A stretch of 64,000 nucleotides of DNA, taken from CAJGBR01 sp045637425. Lineage in GTDB: Bacteria > Bacteroidota > Bacteroidia > Bacteroidales > Rikenellaceae. The position numbers were made by a program, and so were the translations under genes. The number at the start of each line of letters is the position of its first letter. The first letter of the stretch is position 1. The DNA is taken from positions 1-64,000 of the forward strand of contig JAZTZL010000037.1 in the NCBI GenBank assembly GCA_045637425.1. The letters are read 5' to 3'. This document shows positions 36,882 to 45,355 of the stretch, one piece after another. Under the pieces are notes generated by a model. That model was not told the origin of the DNA and searched no databases. It worked only from the letters and a program-made list of their open reading frames with translations.

Positions 36882-37023
36882 CAACACTCTGCTCGCAACC
36901 AGATAAATGGACGGATTGTTGGAATTTTGAAAAAAAATTCACATCTTTGTTTTTGCAAAAACTACAACTTTAATCGTGATTAATTGAGTTTCAATCGATT
37001 ACACACTTAAAAGACTAAATATA

Positions 37024-37770
37024 ATGAAACTTTTAGAGGGAAAAACAGCTCTGATTACAGGAGCATCTCGAGGAATCGGAAAGGCTATCGCTCTTCGATT
37101 CGCCAGCGAAGGTGCAAACATCGCTTTCACTGACTTGGTTGCAGATGAAAACTTCCAAGCTACAGAACGCGAATTGCAAGCTCTCGGAGTAAAGGCTAAA
37201 GGCTATGCTTCGAACGCAAGCAATTTCGAAGATTCTGCTAACACTGTAGACCAAATCGCTAAAGAATTCGGCTCTATCGACATTTTGGTTAACAACGCAG
37301 GTATCACTCGCGACAACTTGTTGATGCGTATGACCGAACAACAATGGGATATGGTTATCAACGTAAACCTTAAATCTGCATTCAACCTTACTCACGCAGT
37401 TCAAAAACATATGTTGCGCCAACGTAGCGGCTCAATCATCAATATGAGTTCTGTTGTGGGCGTTTCAGGTAATGCGGGTCAATCTAACTACTCTGCATCT
37501 AAGGCAGGTATGATTGGCTTCACAAAATCTGTAGCTCAAGAGTTGGGTTCAAGAAATATCCGTTGCAACGCTATCGCTCCGGGATTTATCATCACTGATA
37601 TGACTGGACAATTGTCTGACGAAGTTCGCAAAGGTTGGGAACAAAAGATTCCGCTGCGCCGTGGCGGTACTCCGGACGAAGTTGCTAAGGCTGCTTTGTT
37701 CTTGGCTTCAGACCTCTCTTCTTATGTCAGCGGTCAAGTTATCAACGTCTGCGGTGCTATGAACACCTAG
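37024..37770 (+). CDS. fabG: 3-oxoacyl-ACP reductase
   Basis: NADPH-dependent reduction of 3-oxoacyl-ACP in fatty-acid elongation. The 248-residue short-chain dehydrogenase has the cofactor motif TGASRGIG (about residues 12-19), NNAG, catalytic Ser in NMSSVVGVSGN and the YSASK Tyr/Lys pair. The length and C-terminal GQVINVCGAMNT agree with FabG. Codon usage is biased, suggesting high expression. The leader from 36882 holds only a CATCTTTG box near 36940, a poor match to the promoter consensus. Confidence 0.92.
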   Translation: MKLLEGKTALITGASRGIGKAIALRFASEGANIAFTDLVADENFQATERELQALGVKAKGYASNASNFEDSANTVDQIAKEFGSIDILVNNAGITRDNLLMRMTEQQWDMVINVNLKSAFNLTHAVQKHMLRQRSGSIINMSSVVGVSGNAGQSNYSASKAGMIGFTKSVAQELGSRNIRCNAIAPGFIITDMTGQLSDEVRKGWEQKIPLRRGGTPDEVAKAALFLASDLSSYVSGQVINVCGAMNT

Positions 37771-37794
37771 TAGATTTTTGACGTAATTAATATC

Positions 37795-37829
37795 AAGTCC
37801 ATCTGATATGTTCAGATGGACTTTTTTTT
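37795..37829 (+). terminator. Terminator of fabG
   Basis: Stem AAGTCCATCTGA/TCAGATGGACTT followed by eight T. Confidence 0.9.
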
Positions 37830-37855
37830 GTATACACTACCCTATTAACAAAAAT

Positions 37856-37884
37856 AGCCCGCCGAACTTGAAGTTCGGCGGGCT
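37856..37884 (-). terminator. Terminator of tnaA
   Basis: Perfect GC-rich stem AGCCCGCCGAAC/GTTCGGCGGGCT with a T-rich tail on the minus strand. Confidence 0.88.
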
Positions 37885-37905
37885 CAAACTTAATTAAATT
37901 AAAGA

Positions 37906-39279
37906 TTAGAGGCGTTCCAATTTCACTGTGAAGTGGCGCATCAATTCAGTTTCCCAAACGATTTTCACACCACGAGTGATTTCGTTACGACGATCGTAAA
38001 CATTCTTCAATGCAGCTGCGATAACGTCCATATGGTTGTTAGTGTATGAACGACGAGCAATACACAAACGGAGAAGGTCAAGACCACCGAAACGGTTTTC
38101 GCGAGTTACAGGGTCACGGTCAGCCAAAATGTAACCGATTTCGCAACCACGAACACCTGCTTCCAAGTAGAGCTCGATAGCCAATGTTTGTGCCGGGAAC
38201 TCTTCCTTCGGAATGTTAGACAACACCTTGTCAGCGTCTACGAACAATGCGTGACCACCTACGGGACGTTGATAAGGAATACCATATTCGTCGAGTTTTG
38301 CAGCAAGGTATTGAACTTGTTTGATACGAGTTTCGATAGTTTCGAGTTCAGTATTTTCGTCCAAACCTACAGCCAAAGCAGCCATATCACGACCGTTCAT
38401 ACCACCATAAGTCAAGAAACCTTCGAATGGGATACAGAAACGTTTAGCACCTTCGTACCAATCTTCGTGACGTGTAGCGATGAAACCACCCATATTTACA
38501 AGACCGTCTTTCTTAGAAGACATTGTCATACCATCAGCATAAGAGAACATTTCGCGAACGATTTCTTTGATAGTTTTGTCAGCGTAGCCCTCTTCGCGAG
38601 TCTTGATAAAGTAAGCGTTTTCAACGAAACGAGCTGAGTCGAATACAACGCGTTTGCCATATTTGTCAGCGATAGCACGTACATCGCGCAAGTTCTTCAT
38701 TGAAACAGGTTGACCACCAGCTGTATTGTTAGTTACAGTTACGATAACGAAAGGAATCTTGTCTGCATTTTCAGCCAAAGCCTTTTCCAACTTAGCGCAA
38801 TCAACTTCACCCTTGAACGGAATTTCGAGTTGAGTATCTTTAGCTGCATCGATAGTGCAGTCCAAAGCTACAGCCTTACGGAACTCGATGTGACCTTTAG
38901 TTGTGTCGAAGTGTGAGTTACCCGGAATAATATCACCAGCTTTTACGAGGTGTGAAAACAAAACGTTTTCAGCAGCACGACCTTGGTGTGTAGGAATTAC
39001 ATAATCAAAACCTGTAAGACGGCCGATAACTTCTTTCAGTTCGAAGAATGATTTTGAACCAGCGTAAGCTTCGTCACCAGTCATCATAGCAGCCCATTGA
39101 CGGTCGCTCATTGCGCCTGTACCTGAGTCTGTCAAGCAGTCGATATATACCTGTTCAGATTTCAATCCGAAGAGGTTGTAGTGTGCTTCTTTAAGCCATT
39201 GTTCGCGTTCTGCGCGAGTGCTTTTCTTCAATGGCTCTACCATCTTAATTCGATAGGCCTCTGCAAAAGGGATTTCCAT
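37906..39279 (-). CDS. tnaA: Tryptophanase
   Basis: PLP enzyme that splits L-tryptophan to indole, pyruvate and ammonia, 457 residues. The PLP lysine is Lys257 in SSKKDG. Family blocks LTDSGTGAMSDRQ, PTHQGRAAEN, TNNTAGGQPVS and DSARFVENAYFI are present. Overall it reads like Bacteroides tryptophanase rather than tyrosine phenol-lyase. The conserved IPR that places the substrate carboxylate Arg reads IAR here (Ala408). Biased codons suggest strong expression. The message carries a leader of about 210 bases. Confidence 0.93.
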   Translation of the reverse strand: MEIPFAEAYRIKMVEPLKKSTRAEREQWLKEAHYNLFGLKSEQVYIDCLTDSGTGAMSDRQWAAMMTGDEAYAGSKSFFELKEVIGRLTGFDYVIPTHQGRAAENVLFSHLVKAGDIIPGNSHFDTTKGHIEFRKAVALDCTIDAAKDTQLEIPFKGEVDCAKLEKALAENADKIPFVIVTVTNNTAGGQPVSMKNLRDVRAIADKYGKRVVFDSARFVENAYFIKTREEGYADKTIKEIVREMFSYADGMTMSSKKDGLVNMGGFIATRHEDWYEGAKRFCIPFEGFLTYGGMNGRDMAALAVGLDENTELETIETRIKQVQYLAAKLDEYGIPYQRPVGGHALFVDADKVLSNIPKEEFPAQTLAIELYLEAGVRGCEIGYILADRDPVTRENRFGGLDLLRLCIARRSYTNNHMDVIAAALKNVYDRRNEITRGVKIVWETELMRHFTVKLERL

Positions 39280-39507
39280 AATCTTTTATTATTTTTGAGT
39301 TAAACATTTATTTTATTCAACGATGCTACGCTTTGCTGCGCAACAGGTTATTCAACATTGACACTGAAGATTGAGTACTTGTTTCAGAGACGAAGACAAG
39401 ACTATGGAGCGACTAAAAATTGTCTCTCTGTTTGATATTCTGAAAGATATGCTTTATTATAAGAGTTTTCAAAGTCTTCTCTAAAACATTTACCACTCGC
39501 AAAAGTA
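39280..39507 (-). promoter_or_regulatory. Promoter and long leader of tnaA
   Basis: Minus-strand -7 box TACTTTTG at 39500-39507, so the transcript should start near 39492 and leave about 210 untranslated bases. The leader holds a 10-codon ORF (MLNNLLRSKA, 39326-39358) without Trp. Overlapping its end is a stem-loop TGTTGCGC/GCGTAGCA with an AGCAAA loop (39324-39345). A further CAGAGA/TCTCTG pairing lies upstream. Together with the rest of the gap to 39700 (AT-rich, plus the terminator at 39617-39654) no protein gene is seen here. Confidence 0.4.
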
Positions 39508-39616
39508 GCAATTTTTTTCGAGATAATTTATTTTTTCAATCATTTTTTTCAAACAGATTTCAGACAACCTCCAGCTAGCACAAATACAATACAGCAACAC
39601 CAATTTCACCACACAA

Positions 39617-39654
39617 ACAAAACAGCCCATCAGACCGAATGTCTGACAGGCTGT
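39617..39654 (-). terminator. Terminator of the TlpA-type lipoprotein gene
   Basis: Minus-strand stem ACAGCC-TG-TCAGAC / GTCTGA-TG-GGCTGT with a 5-base loop, then TTTTG. Confidence 0.8.
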
Positions 39655-39700
39655 CTATTTTCTTCGGGCATTAGAATTTCAGCCCTCTGCTTCCTGTTGA

Positions 39701-40843
39701 TTATTTGCTCAACAACTCTTCGATTTTCTTAGCCAAAGCATCGCCTCTCAAGCCACGAGCTACGATTTTACCATCTTTGTCAACCAAGAAAATTGTCGGG
39801 ATTGAAGACACTGCATAACGCTTAGAAACTGATTGATCGCCATTTGCATTATCATTGATAACTTGATTCCAAGTCAGATTGTCATCAGCCACAGCCTTTC
39901 TCCAAGCAGCTTCATCTCTATCGAGAGAAACGCTTACTGCATCAAAGCCCATATCTTTGAACTTAGCATAAGTTGCTACCATATGAGGATTTTCAGCACG
40001 GCAAGGTCCACACCAAGAAGCCCAGAAATCAATAACGAATACCTTACCCTTCATAGCTTCCATCAACTTGAATTCTTTACCATTGATGTCAGTCAAAGTG
40101 AAGTCGATAGCAGGTTGGCCTGCTGCAGTAGCATTCAGCGCATCGCGAATTGTTTTCAATGCTTCCAGCGGAGCGTTCTTCATAATACCAGTAGCTTCGA
40201 ACACCTTAACGATTGAGTCGAGCTTTTCGTAGTTGCTCTTAACTTCATAATCGTTCTTGTGAATGAAATACGCAGCAAAAACTGTAGACATATTGTCACT
40301 TGCCAACTTTCTCAGAACTTCATACGATTCTTCAGACAATTTATTGCCTTGAGCTCTGAGTTCATTCATTTTAACTTTCAACTCTTGTTGTTGTTTTTCA
40401 TCTTTAGTTTCTCTCAACATCTTGCTCGCAGCCTCAAACTCTGCACGAAGAGGAGCCTCTTTTGCTGCGTACTGATTGTTGATATTGAGAAGTTCCTGCC
40501 ACAAATCATTAGACTTTGTACCAGAAATTTGGACACGATAAGCATTTTCCACTCTTATACCTGCAATTTTGATGGTACCCGGCTCGAAGAAAAGCATCAT
40601 AGCATTTCTTGTTTTCGGGAATGCCAGATAGCGAGTAGTCGCAATGTCAAGAGTTGTAGTGTAGGTAAATTTACCATCTTTCATCATAACCGAATCAACC
40701 GGTTGTGTGCGAGGACTATCTGTGATATAAACCATTTGGTCTGCGAGTCCTTCAAGATTTGCATTGATGGTCATCTGATTTTGAGGTGCACCACAAGAGG
40801 CCAAAACAGCCGCTGCACCCAATACAAAAGCAATTTTCTTCAT
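39701..40843 (-). CDS. TlpA-type thioredoxin lipoprotein with DUF4369 domain
   Basis: A 380-residue lipoprotein: signal peptide with lipobox LASC (Cys17), an N-terminal DUF4369 beta domain (about 25-120), a charged helical linker and a C-terminal TlpA/ResA thioredoxin domain with WCGPC and the cis-proline in SIPTIF. It should reduce protein disulfides or help c-type cytochrome maturation outside the cytoplasm. The domain combination is very common in this phylum. It has its own promoter and terminator. Confidence 0.88.
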   Translation of the reverse strand: MKKIAFVLGAAAVLASCGAPQNQMTINANLEGLADQMVYITDSPRTQPVDSVMMKDGKFTYTTTLDIATTRYLAFPKTRNAMMLFFEPGTIKIAGIRVENAYRVQISGTKSNDLWQELLNINNQYAAKEAPLRAEFEAASKMLRETKDEKQQQELKVKMNELRAQGNKLSEESYEVLRKLASDNMSTVFAAYFIHKNDYEVKSNYEKLDSIVKVFEATGIMKNAPLEALKTIRDALNATAAGQPAIDFTLTDINGKEFKLMEAMKGKVFVIDFWASWCGPCRAENPHMVATYAKFKDMGFDAVSVSLDRDEAAWRKAVADDNLTWNQVINDNANGDQSVSKRYAVSSIPTIFLVDKDGKIVARGLRGDALAKKIEELLSK

Positions 40844-40877
40844 AAATTTATTCTTTTTATTAATGTTTTAACTGTCA

Positions 40878-40885
40878 CAAAATTA
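40878..40885 (-). promoter_or_regulatory. Promoter of the TlpA-type lipoprotein gene
   Basis: Minus-strand TAATTTTG -7 box, 35 bases before the ATG at 40843. Confidence 0.5.
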
Positions 40886-41059
40886 GTAATTTTATATCAA
40901 ATTTTACGAAATAATTTTGTAAATTAATAAAAAATTACTACCTTTTGAGTCGAAAGTGGCGCGCGATTTGGTGAAATATCCACATATCACCCTTATAATC
41001 AGAGTTATATGTGCGATAAGAGTAAATTAGTATATAACTTCTAAAAAACAGAATTTATT

Positions 41060-41437
41060 ATGAGAAGTAAATTCACCATCGAATACGAAATTGGGTCTAC
41101 CGTATCATCTCTCTACAACAGACTCAGCACAGAAAACGGCCTGAGCAGCTGGTTCGCAGACCGTGTCGATTTGAACAACGGAATCTACACTTTCCAATGG
41201 AGAAAGGTCAATGAGAAAGCTAGGCTTATTTCGTCAAAAGAAAATAGTTATATCCGATTCCAATGGGAGGAAGATGCCGATTCGAACTACTATTTCCAAT
41301 TCTCAATTGTCGTACACGAACTAACGGGCGATGTATCACTCATCGTCGAGGACTTTGCGTTGGACTGTGACGTGGAAGATTCGGTAAACTTTTGGGATAC
41401 CAACATCGCAAAACTCAGACACGCATTGGGCTGCTAA
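41060..41437 (+). CDS. START-like (SRPBCC) domain protein
   Basis: A 125-residue cytosolic protein with the helix-grip pattern of the SRPBCC superfamily: N-terminal strand KFTIEYEIGS, helix with GLSSWFADRV, and a long C-terminal helix after VEDSVNFWDT. It matches a conserved small START-like family of Bacteroidota. The ligand is unknown. It converges on ftsW (gap 5 bases). The region before it (40886-41059) holds only a CACATAT/ATATGTG hairpin and no clear promoter. Confidence 0.75.
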   Translation: MRSKFTIEYEIGSTVSSLYNRLSTENGLSSWFADRVDLNNGIYTFQWRKVNEKARLISSKENSYIRFQWEEDADSNYYFQFSIVVHELTGDVSLIVEDFALDCDVEDSVNFWDTNIAKLRHALGC

Positions 41438-41442
41438 AAAAT

Positions 41443-42714
41443 TTACTGATTAGCATTTTCTGCCTCTATTCTATCGAGGTCATTCTGTCGGGCTACGGAC
41501 TGAATGATTCCGAATGATATGCCCGTAAACAACAGAGATGTACCGCCAAGACTGAGTATCGGCAACGATTGTCCCGTAACAGGCATCATCGAAACAGATA
41601 CGGCCATATTAACCATCGCCTGAATCAGTATCGTCAGCCCCAACCCGAATGCCGTGAGGCCATTGAAAGCGCTCTTACTATGTCGGGCAATTATCGTACA
41701 CCTATAAAATATAATCAGAAACGCAAGCAATACGACGACTGCACCAACCAATCCGTACTCCTCAACTATAAATGCATACGCAAAGTCAGCATAAGCCAAC
41801 GGCAGGTTCGAACGCTGTGTACTATTACCAGGTCCTTTCCCCAGCACTCCGCCCGAGGCTACGGCAACCTTTGCCTGAAATTTCTGATTTTCAAGATTTG
41901 TCATAGGTCGACTTTTACCTTCTACCACCATTTCGGTCTGATCTATACCGAAGAACCCCTTTATACGGCTGCTCCAAGTATCGACACGACCGACTCCCAT
42001 TACAGCCATTACACCAAACAATAGACTACCTGCAAGAATCGTAACTGCCAACAATCTGCCAATCTCCTTTAATCTGATTCGACCTACATAGAGCATTATC
42101 ACCGAACACACATAAATCATCAATGCCGTAGAGAGGTTCGAGAAGACAATCAGCACACATACAATCGCAACAGGCCCCAGTATCGGCAACGTAGTCTTAA
42201 TCAATATCTTCAAATTACGCTCCTTATCTTTATCCGTAACCCATCGTTGCGGATTAAGCGACGGTAGCAAAGGTTTTTCTGAGATATATTTCTGACGTTC
42301 GCTAATCTGAATTGCCAGCACCATAACCAGCATTACCTTAGCAATATACGACGGTTGGAACGTAGCATTAATCAGAGGAATAAACCCCCATCGCGATGCA
42401 CTATTAATCACCGCACCAGAAATCGAAATGAATCCTAACAAACATATCGTCATAAAAAAGATGGTAGGACTCCACTTACGCCACCAATCCATCGACACAG
42501 ACTGAAACACTACCATAGCTCCGAATCCGAGCAATAAATGTGAAAAGTGTTTCATAAAATTAACAGTCCAGTCGCCACCATACTTGACGTAAGTCATTGA
42601 TGCCGTAGATGATGTAACTATCAGCAACGACGCCAAACACATAAATATAAATATACTCCAAATGACGCGGTCGCCTTTGAAAATATTAGATGTATGTACC
42701 TTTATTTTAACCAT
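41443..42714 (-). CDS. ftsW: FtsW/RodA/SpoVE family peptidoglycan glycosyltransferase
   Basis: SEDS-family membrane protein (423 residues, about ten helices) that polymerises lipid II at the division site. The family loop GKGPGNSTQRSNLPLAYADFAYAFIVEEYG is present, with the expected Glu pair. Position after murD in the murE-mraY-murD-ftsW order identifies it as FtsW rather than RodA. The cluster ends here: murG, murC, ftsQ, ftsA and ftsZ, which usually follow, are absent. Confidence 0.9.
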   Translation of the reverse strand: MVKIKVHTSNIFKGDRVIWSIFIFMCLASLLIVTSSTASMTYVKYGGDWTVNFMKHFSHLLLGFGAMVVFQSVSMDWWRKWSPTIFFMTICLLGFISISGAVINSASRWGFIPLINATFQPSYIAKVMLVMVLAIQISERQKYISEKPLLPSLNPQRWVTDKDKERNLKILIKTTLPILGPVAIVCVLIVFSNLSTALMIYVCSVIMLYVGRIRLKEIGRLLAVTILAGSLLFGVMAVMGVGRVDTWSSRIKGFFGIDQTEMVVEGKSRPMTNLENQKFQAKVAVASGGVLGKGPGNSTQRSNLPLAYADFAYAFIVEEYGLVGAVVVLLAFLIIFYRCTIIARHSKSAFNGLTAFGLGLTILIQAMVNMAVSVSMMPVTGQSLPILSLGGTSLLFTGISFGIIQSVARQNDLDRIEAENANQ

Positions 42715-42726
42715 CTATCGTGATAA

Positions 42727-44058
42727 TCAAATCGATTTTACAGCATCTTTGAATTTTCGGCCTCTATCCTCATAGTTATCAAACAGGTCGAAACTTGCAC
42801 ACGCCGGAGATAACAACACCACGTCACCTTCGGCCGCAATTTCGCGTACTGCCATCATAGTCTGCTCGAGCGAGTTTGTATCATATACGCGCGATACAAG
42901 TCCAAAGAACGACTCTTTGAGCTTCTCGTTATTGAGCCCCATACAAATCAAAGCCTTGACCTTCTGGCGGGCAAACTCCTTCAACGGCTCATAATCGTTA
43001 CCCTTGTCAGTTCCACCCGCAATCCACACCACGGGGCGATTCATACTCTCCAACGCGTACCAAACCGAATCGACATTCGTTGCCTTCGAATCATTTATAT
43101 ACAATATTCCGTTTTTCTCGCACACAACCTCGAGTCGGTGTTCCACTCCACCGAAATCCTTGACACTGCGCACAATCGATTCAGGCTCAACACCGGCCTC
43201 AAGCGCAGCAGACATTGCCGCCATTATATCATAAGCATTATGTATTCCTTCGAGTTTCAACTCGCTCATCGGTAATTCAATCGTCTTGTTCTTCCAATTC
43301 AGTGTGATTACACCATTTTTGAGTTCGGCGACTGCCCCCTGCGCTCCCTTAGCCGTAAAAGGCAGACGCTGTTGAGTAATGTCATATTTTTCGATATTGC
43401 TGCAGGTCAATGGGTCGTCTGCGCAAAAAATGAAGGTATCGGACGCAGTTTGATTTCTCAGGATTCGGAACTTGCTGTCCACATAATTCTGCAGTCTGAA
43501 ATTATATCTATCCAAATGGTCGGGAGTGATGTTCATCAGTACTCCGATGTCCGCACGAAAATCTGTGCAACCATCAAGTTGGAAACTGCTGAGTTCAATT
43601 ACATACCACTTGTGTGATGCTACGGCAACCTGATAAGCGAAACTTTCACCGATATTACCAGCCAATCCCACATCAAAACCAGCATCAGCCAATATCTTAT
43701 GAGTCAATGTCGTAGTCGTTGTTTTGCCATTGCTACCCGTGATACAGATTGTGCGAGCTGTGCAATACCTGCCAGCAAATTCGATTTCAGAAATAACAGG
43801 CACACCCGCCTTTCTGAAGTTTTCCACTACGGCTACCTTGTCGGGAATGCCCGGCGACTTAATCACCAAATCGGCACCATTCACCGCCTCAGTGTGTCCA
43901 CCCTCTTCATAAGGAATAGCCCACTCTTCGAGAATAGCCTTATACTTATCAGCAATCTTTCCGTTATCAGAAACAATCACCTCAAACCCCTTCTGTTTAG
44001 CCAACACGGCCGAGCCGAATCCACTCTCTCCGCCGCCCAAAACAACAACTTTTTTCAT
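42727..44058 (-). CDS. murD: UDP-N-acetylmuramoylalanine-D-glutamate ligase
   Basis: Adds D-glutamate to UDP-MurNAc-L-Ala using ATP. The 443-residue Mur ligase has a Rossmann-like N-terminus (LGGGESGFGSAVLA), the ATP loop TGSNGKTTTTTL near residue 110 and the C-terminal HRLE/NDSKATN blocks. It lies 28 bases after mraY and 12 before ftsW. Confidence 0.95.
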   Translation of the reverse strand: MKKVVVLGGGESGFGSAVLAKQKGFEVIVSDNGKIADKYKAILEEWAIPYEEGGHTEAVNGADLVIKSPGIPDKVAVVENFRKAGVPVISEIEFAGRYCTARTICITGSNGKTTTTTLTHKILADAGFDVGLAGNIGESFAYQVAVASHKWYVIELSSFQLDGCTDFRADIGVLMNITPDHLDRYNFRLQNYVDSKFRILRNQTASDTFIFCADDPLTCSNIEKYDITQQRLPFTAKGAQGAVAELKNGVITLNWKNKTIELPMSELKLEGIHNAYDIMAAMSAALEAGVEPESIVRSVKDFGGVEHRLEVVCEKNGILYINDSKATNVDSVWYALESMNRPVVWIAGGTDKGNDYEPLKEFARQKVKALICMGLNNEKLKESFFGLVSRVYDTNSLEQTMMAVREIAAEGDVVLLSPACASFDLFDNYEDRGRKFKDAVKSI

Positions 44059-44086
44059 CTTATTTTATCTTGTAAAATAACTCCTT

Positions 44087-45340
44087 CTATCTAATTTTCA
44101 GCGTAGCCAATGCGATAGCAGCCAACAACAATTGTATCAGCCAGAAACGCAGCACAATTTTCGACTCGAAAAATCCTCGTTTCTGGTAGTGGTGGTGAAG
44201 CGGTGACATCAAAAACACCCTTCGACCCTCACCATATTTATATTTAGTATATTTGAAATATGCAACCTGAATGATTACCGAAACACTTTCTGCAATGAAT
44301 GCTCCGCACAATATAGGTAACAGCAACTCTTTTCTGATGAGGATTGCGAATACCGCGATGATTCCGCCAATCGCCAATGACCCCGTATCACCCATAAACA
44401 CCTGCGCTGGATAACCATTATACCATAGGAATCCCAACAGCGCACCCACGAAGCAGGCTCCGTAAACCAACAGTTCGCCGCTACCCGGCAAATACATTAT
44501 GTTAAGGTATGACGAGAAGATGGCATTACCCGACAAATATGCGAATATTGCTAATACTACTCCGATTGGCGAGGCTACCCCTACAGCCAACCCATCGAGC
44601 CCGTCGGTCAAATTAGCACTATTAGACATCAGCGTGATTGCGAATATTACCACTGCTACGTAAATGAGCCAGCCCAACATCTCGCGAGTTTGTTCATTTT
44701 CAATAAACCACACCAATGAATCGTACTCAAATTCGTTATTCTTGAAAAACGGAATCGTCGTTTCGGTAGTCTTACGATAAGACAACATCTCCGATGAGGC
44801 ATTGCTCACCGAAACCGAATCGGTCAGCACGATGCTCTGCGCGGGTTTGCCCTTAACCGTATCCTTCACTACGATATCTCCGTGAAACCACATTGTCAGC
44901 CCCACGATAATGCCAAGTCCTACCTGCCCGAAAATTTTGAATTTACCCTTAAGTCCCTCTTTTCTTTTGCGGAATACCTTAATGTAATCGTCAAGAAATC
45001 CGATAAGCCCGAGCCACACGGTCGAGAACAACATTATCTGAACATAGATATTTGTCAAATCGCCCACCAAAAGAATGGGAACCAATATCGAGGTCAGTAT
45101 TATGAGTCCACCCATAGTCGGAGTACCACGTTTCTGCAACTGCCCCTCGAGTCCTAAGTTACGAATTTCTTCGCCAATTTGGTGTCGTTGCAACTGTCTG
45201 ATGATATATTTACCAAAAATGATTCCTACAAGCAGCGCCAAAATAATCGCACTAACGGCTCGGAATGTCAATGACAAAAACATAGCCGAACCCGGAATGG
45301 GAAACTCTCCGACCAGATATTTTATAAGTGAGTATAACAT
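44087..45340 (-). CDS. mraY: Phospho-N-acetylmuramoyl-pentapeptide transferase
   Basis: Integral membrane enzyme that makes lipid I on undecaprenyl phosphate. The catalytic Asp motifs FLDDYIKV and NLTDGLDGLA, the HHHYQKRG loop and FMGDTGSLA are all visible. At 417 residues it is longer than E. coli MraY (360), owing to a loop of about 60 residues (around 150-210) between helices, a usual feature of homologues in this phylum. Confidence 0.95.
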   Translation of the reverse strand: MLYSLIKYLVGEFPIPGSAMFLSLTFRAVSAIILALLVGIIFGKYIIRQLQRHQIGEEIRNLGLEGQLQKRGTPTMGGLIILTSILVPILLVGDLTNIYVQIMLFSTVWLGLIGFLDDYIKVFRKRKEGLKGKFKIFGQVGLGIIVGLTMWFHGDIVVKDTVKGKPAQSIVLTDSVSVSNASSEMLSYRKTTETTIPFFKNNEFEYDSLVWFIENEQTREMLGWLIYVAVVIFAITLMSNSANLTDGLDGLAVGVASPIGVVLAIFAYLSGNAIFSSYLNIMYLPGSGELLVYGACFVGALLGFLWYNGYPAQVFMGDTGSLAIGGIIAVFAILIRKELLLPILCGAFIAESVSVIIQVAYFKYTKYKYGEGRRVFLMSPLHHHYQKRGFFESKIVLRFWLIQLLLAAIALATLKIR

Positions 45341-45355
45341 TGTATTCTTCAGTTT

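Noticed and set aside
39326..39358. TnaC-type leader peptide
   Set aside because: The 10-codon ORF lacks Trp and a Pro-stop end, so it is not a TnaC homologue; kept only as an uncharacterised leader element.
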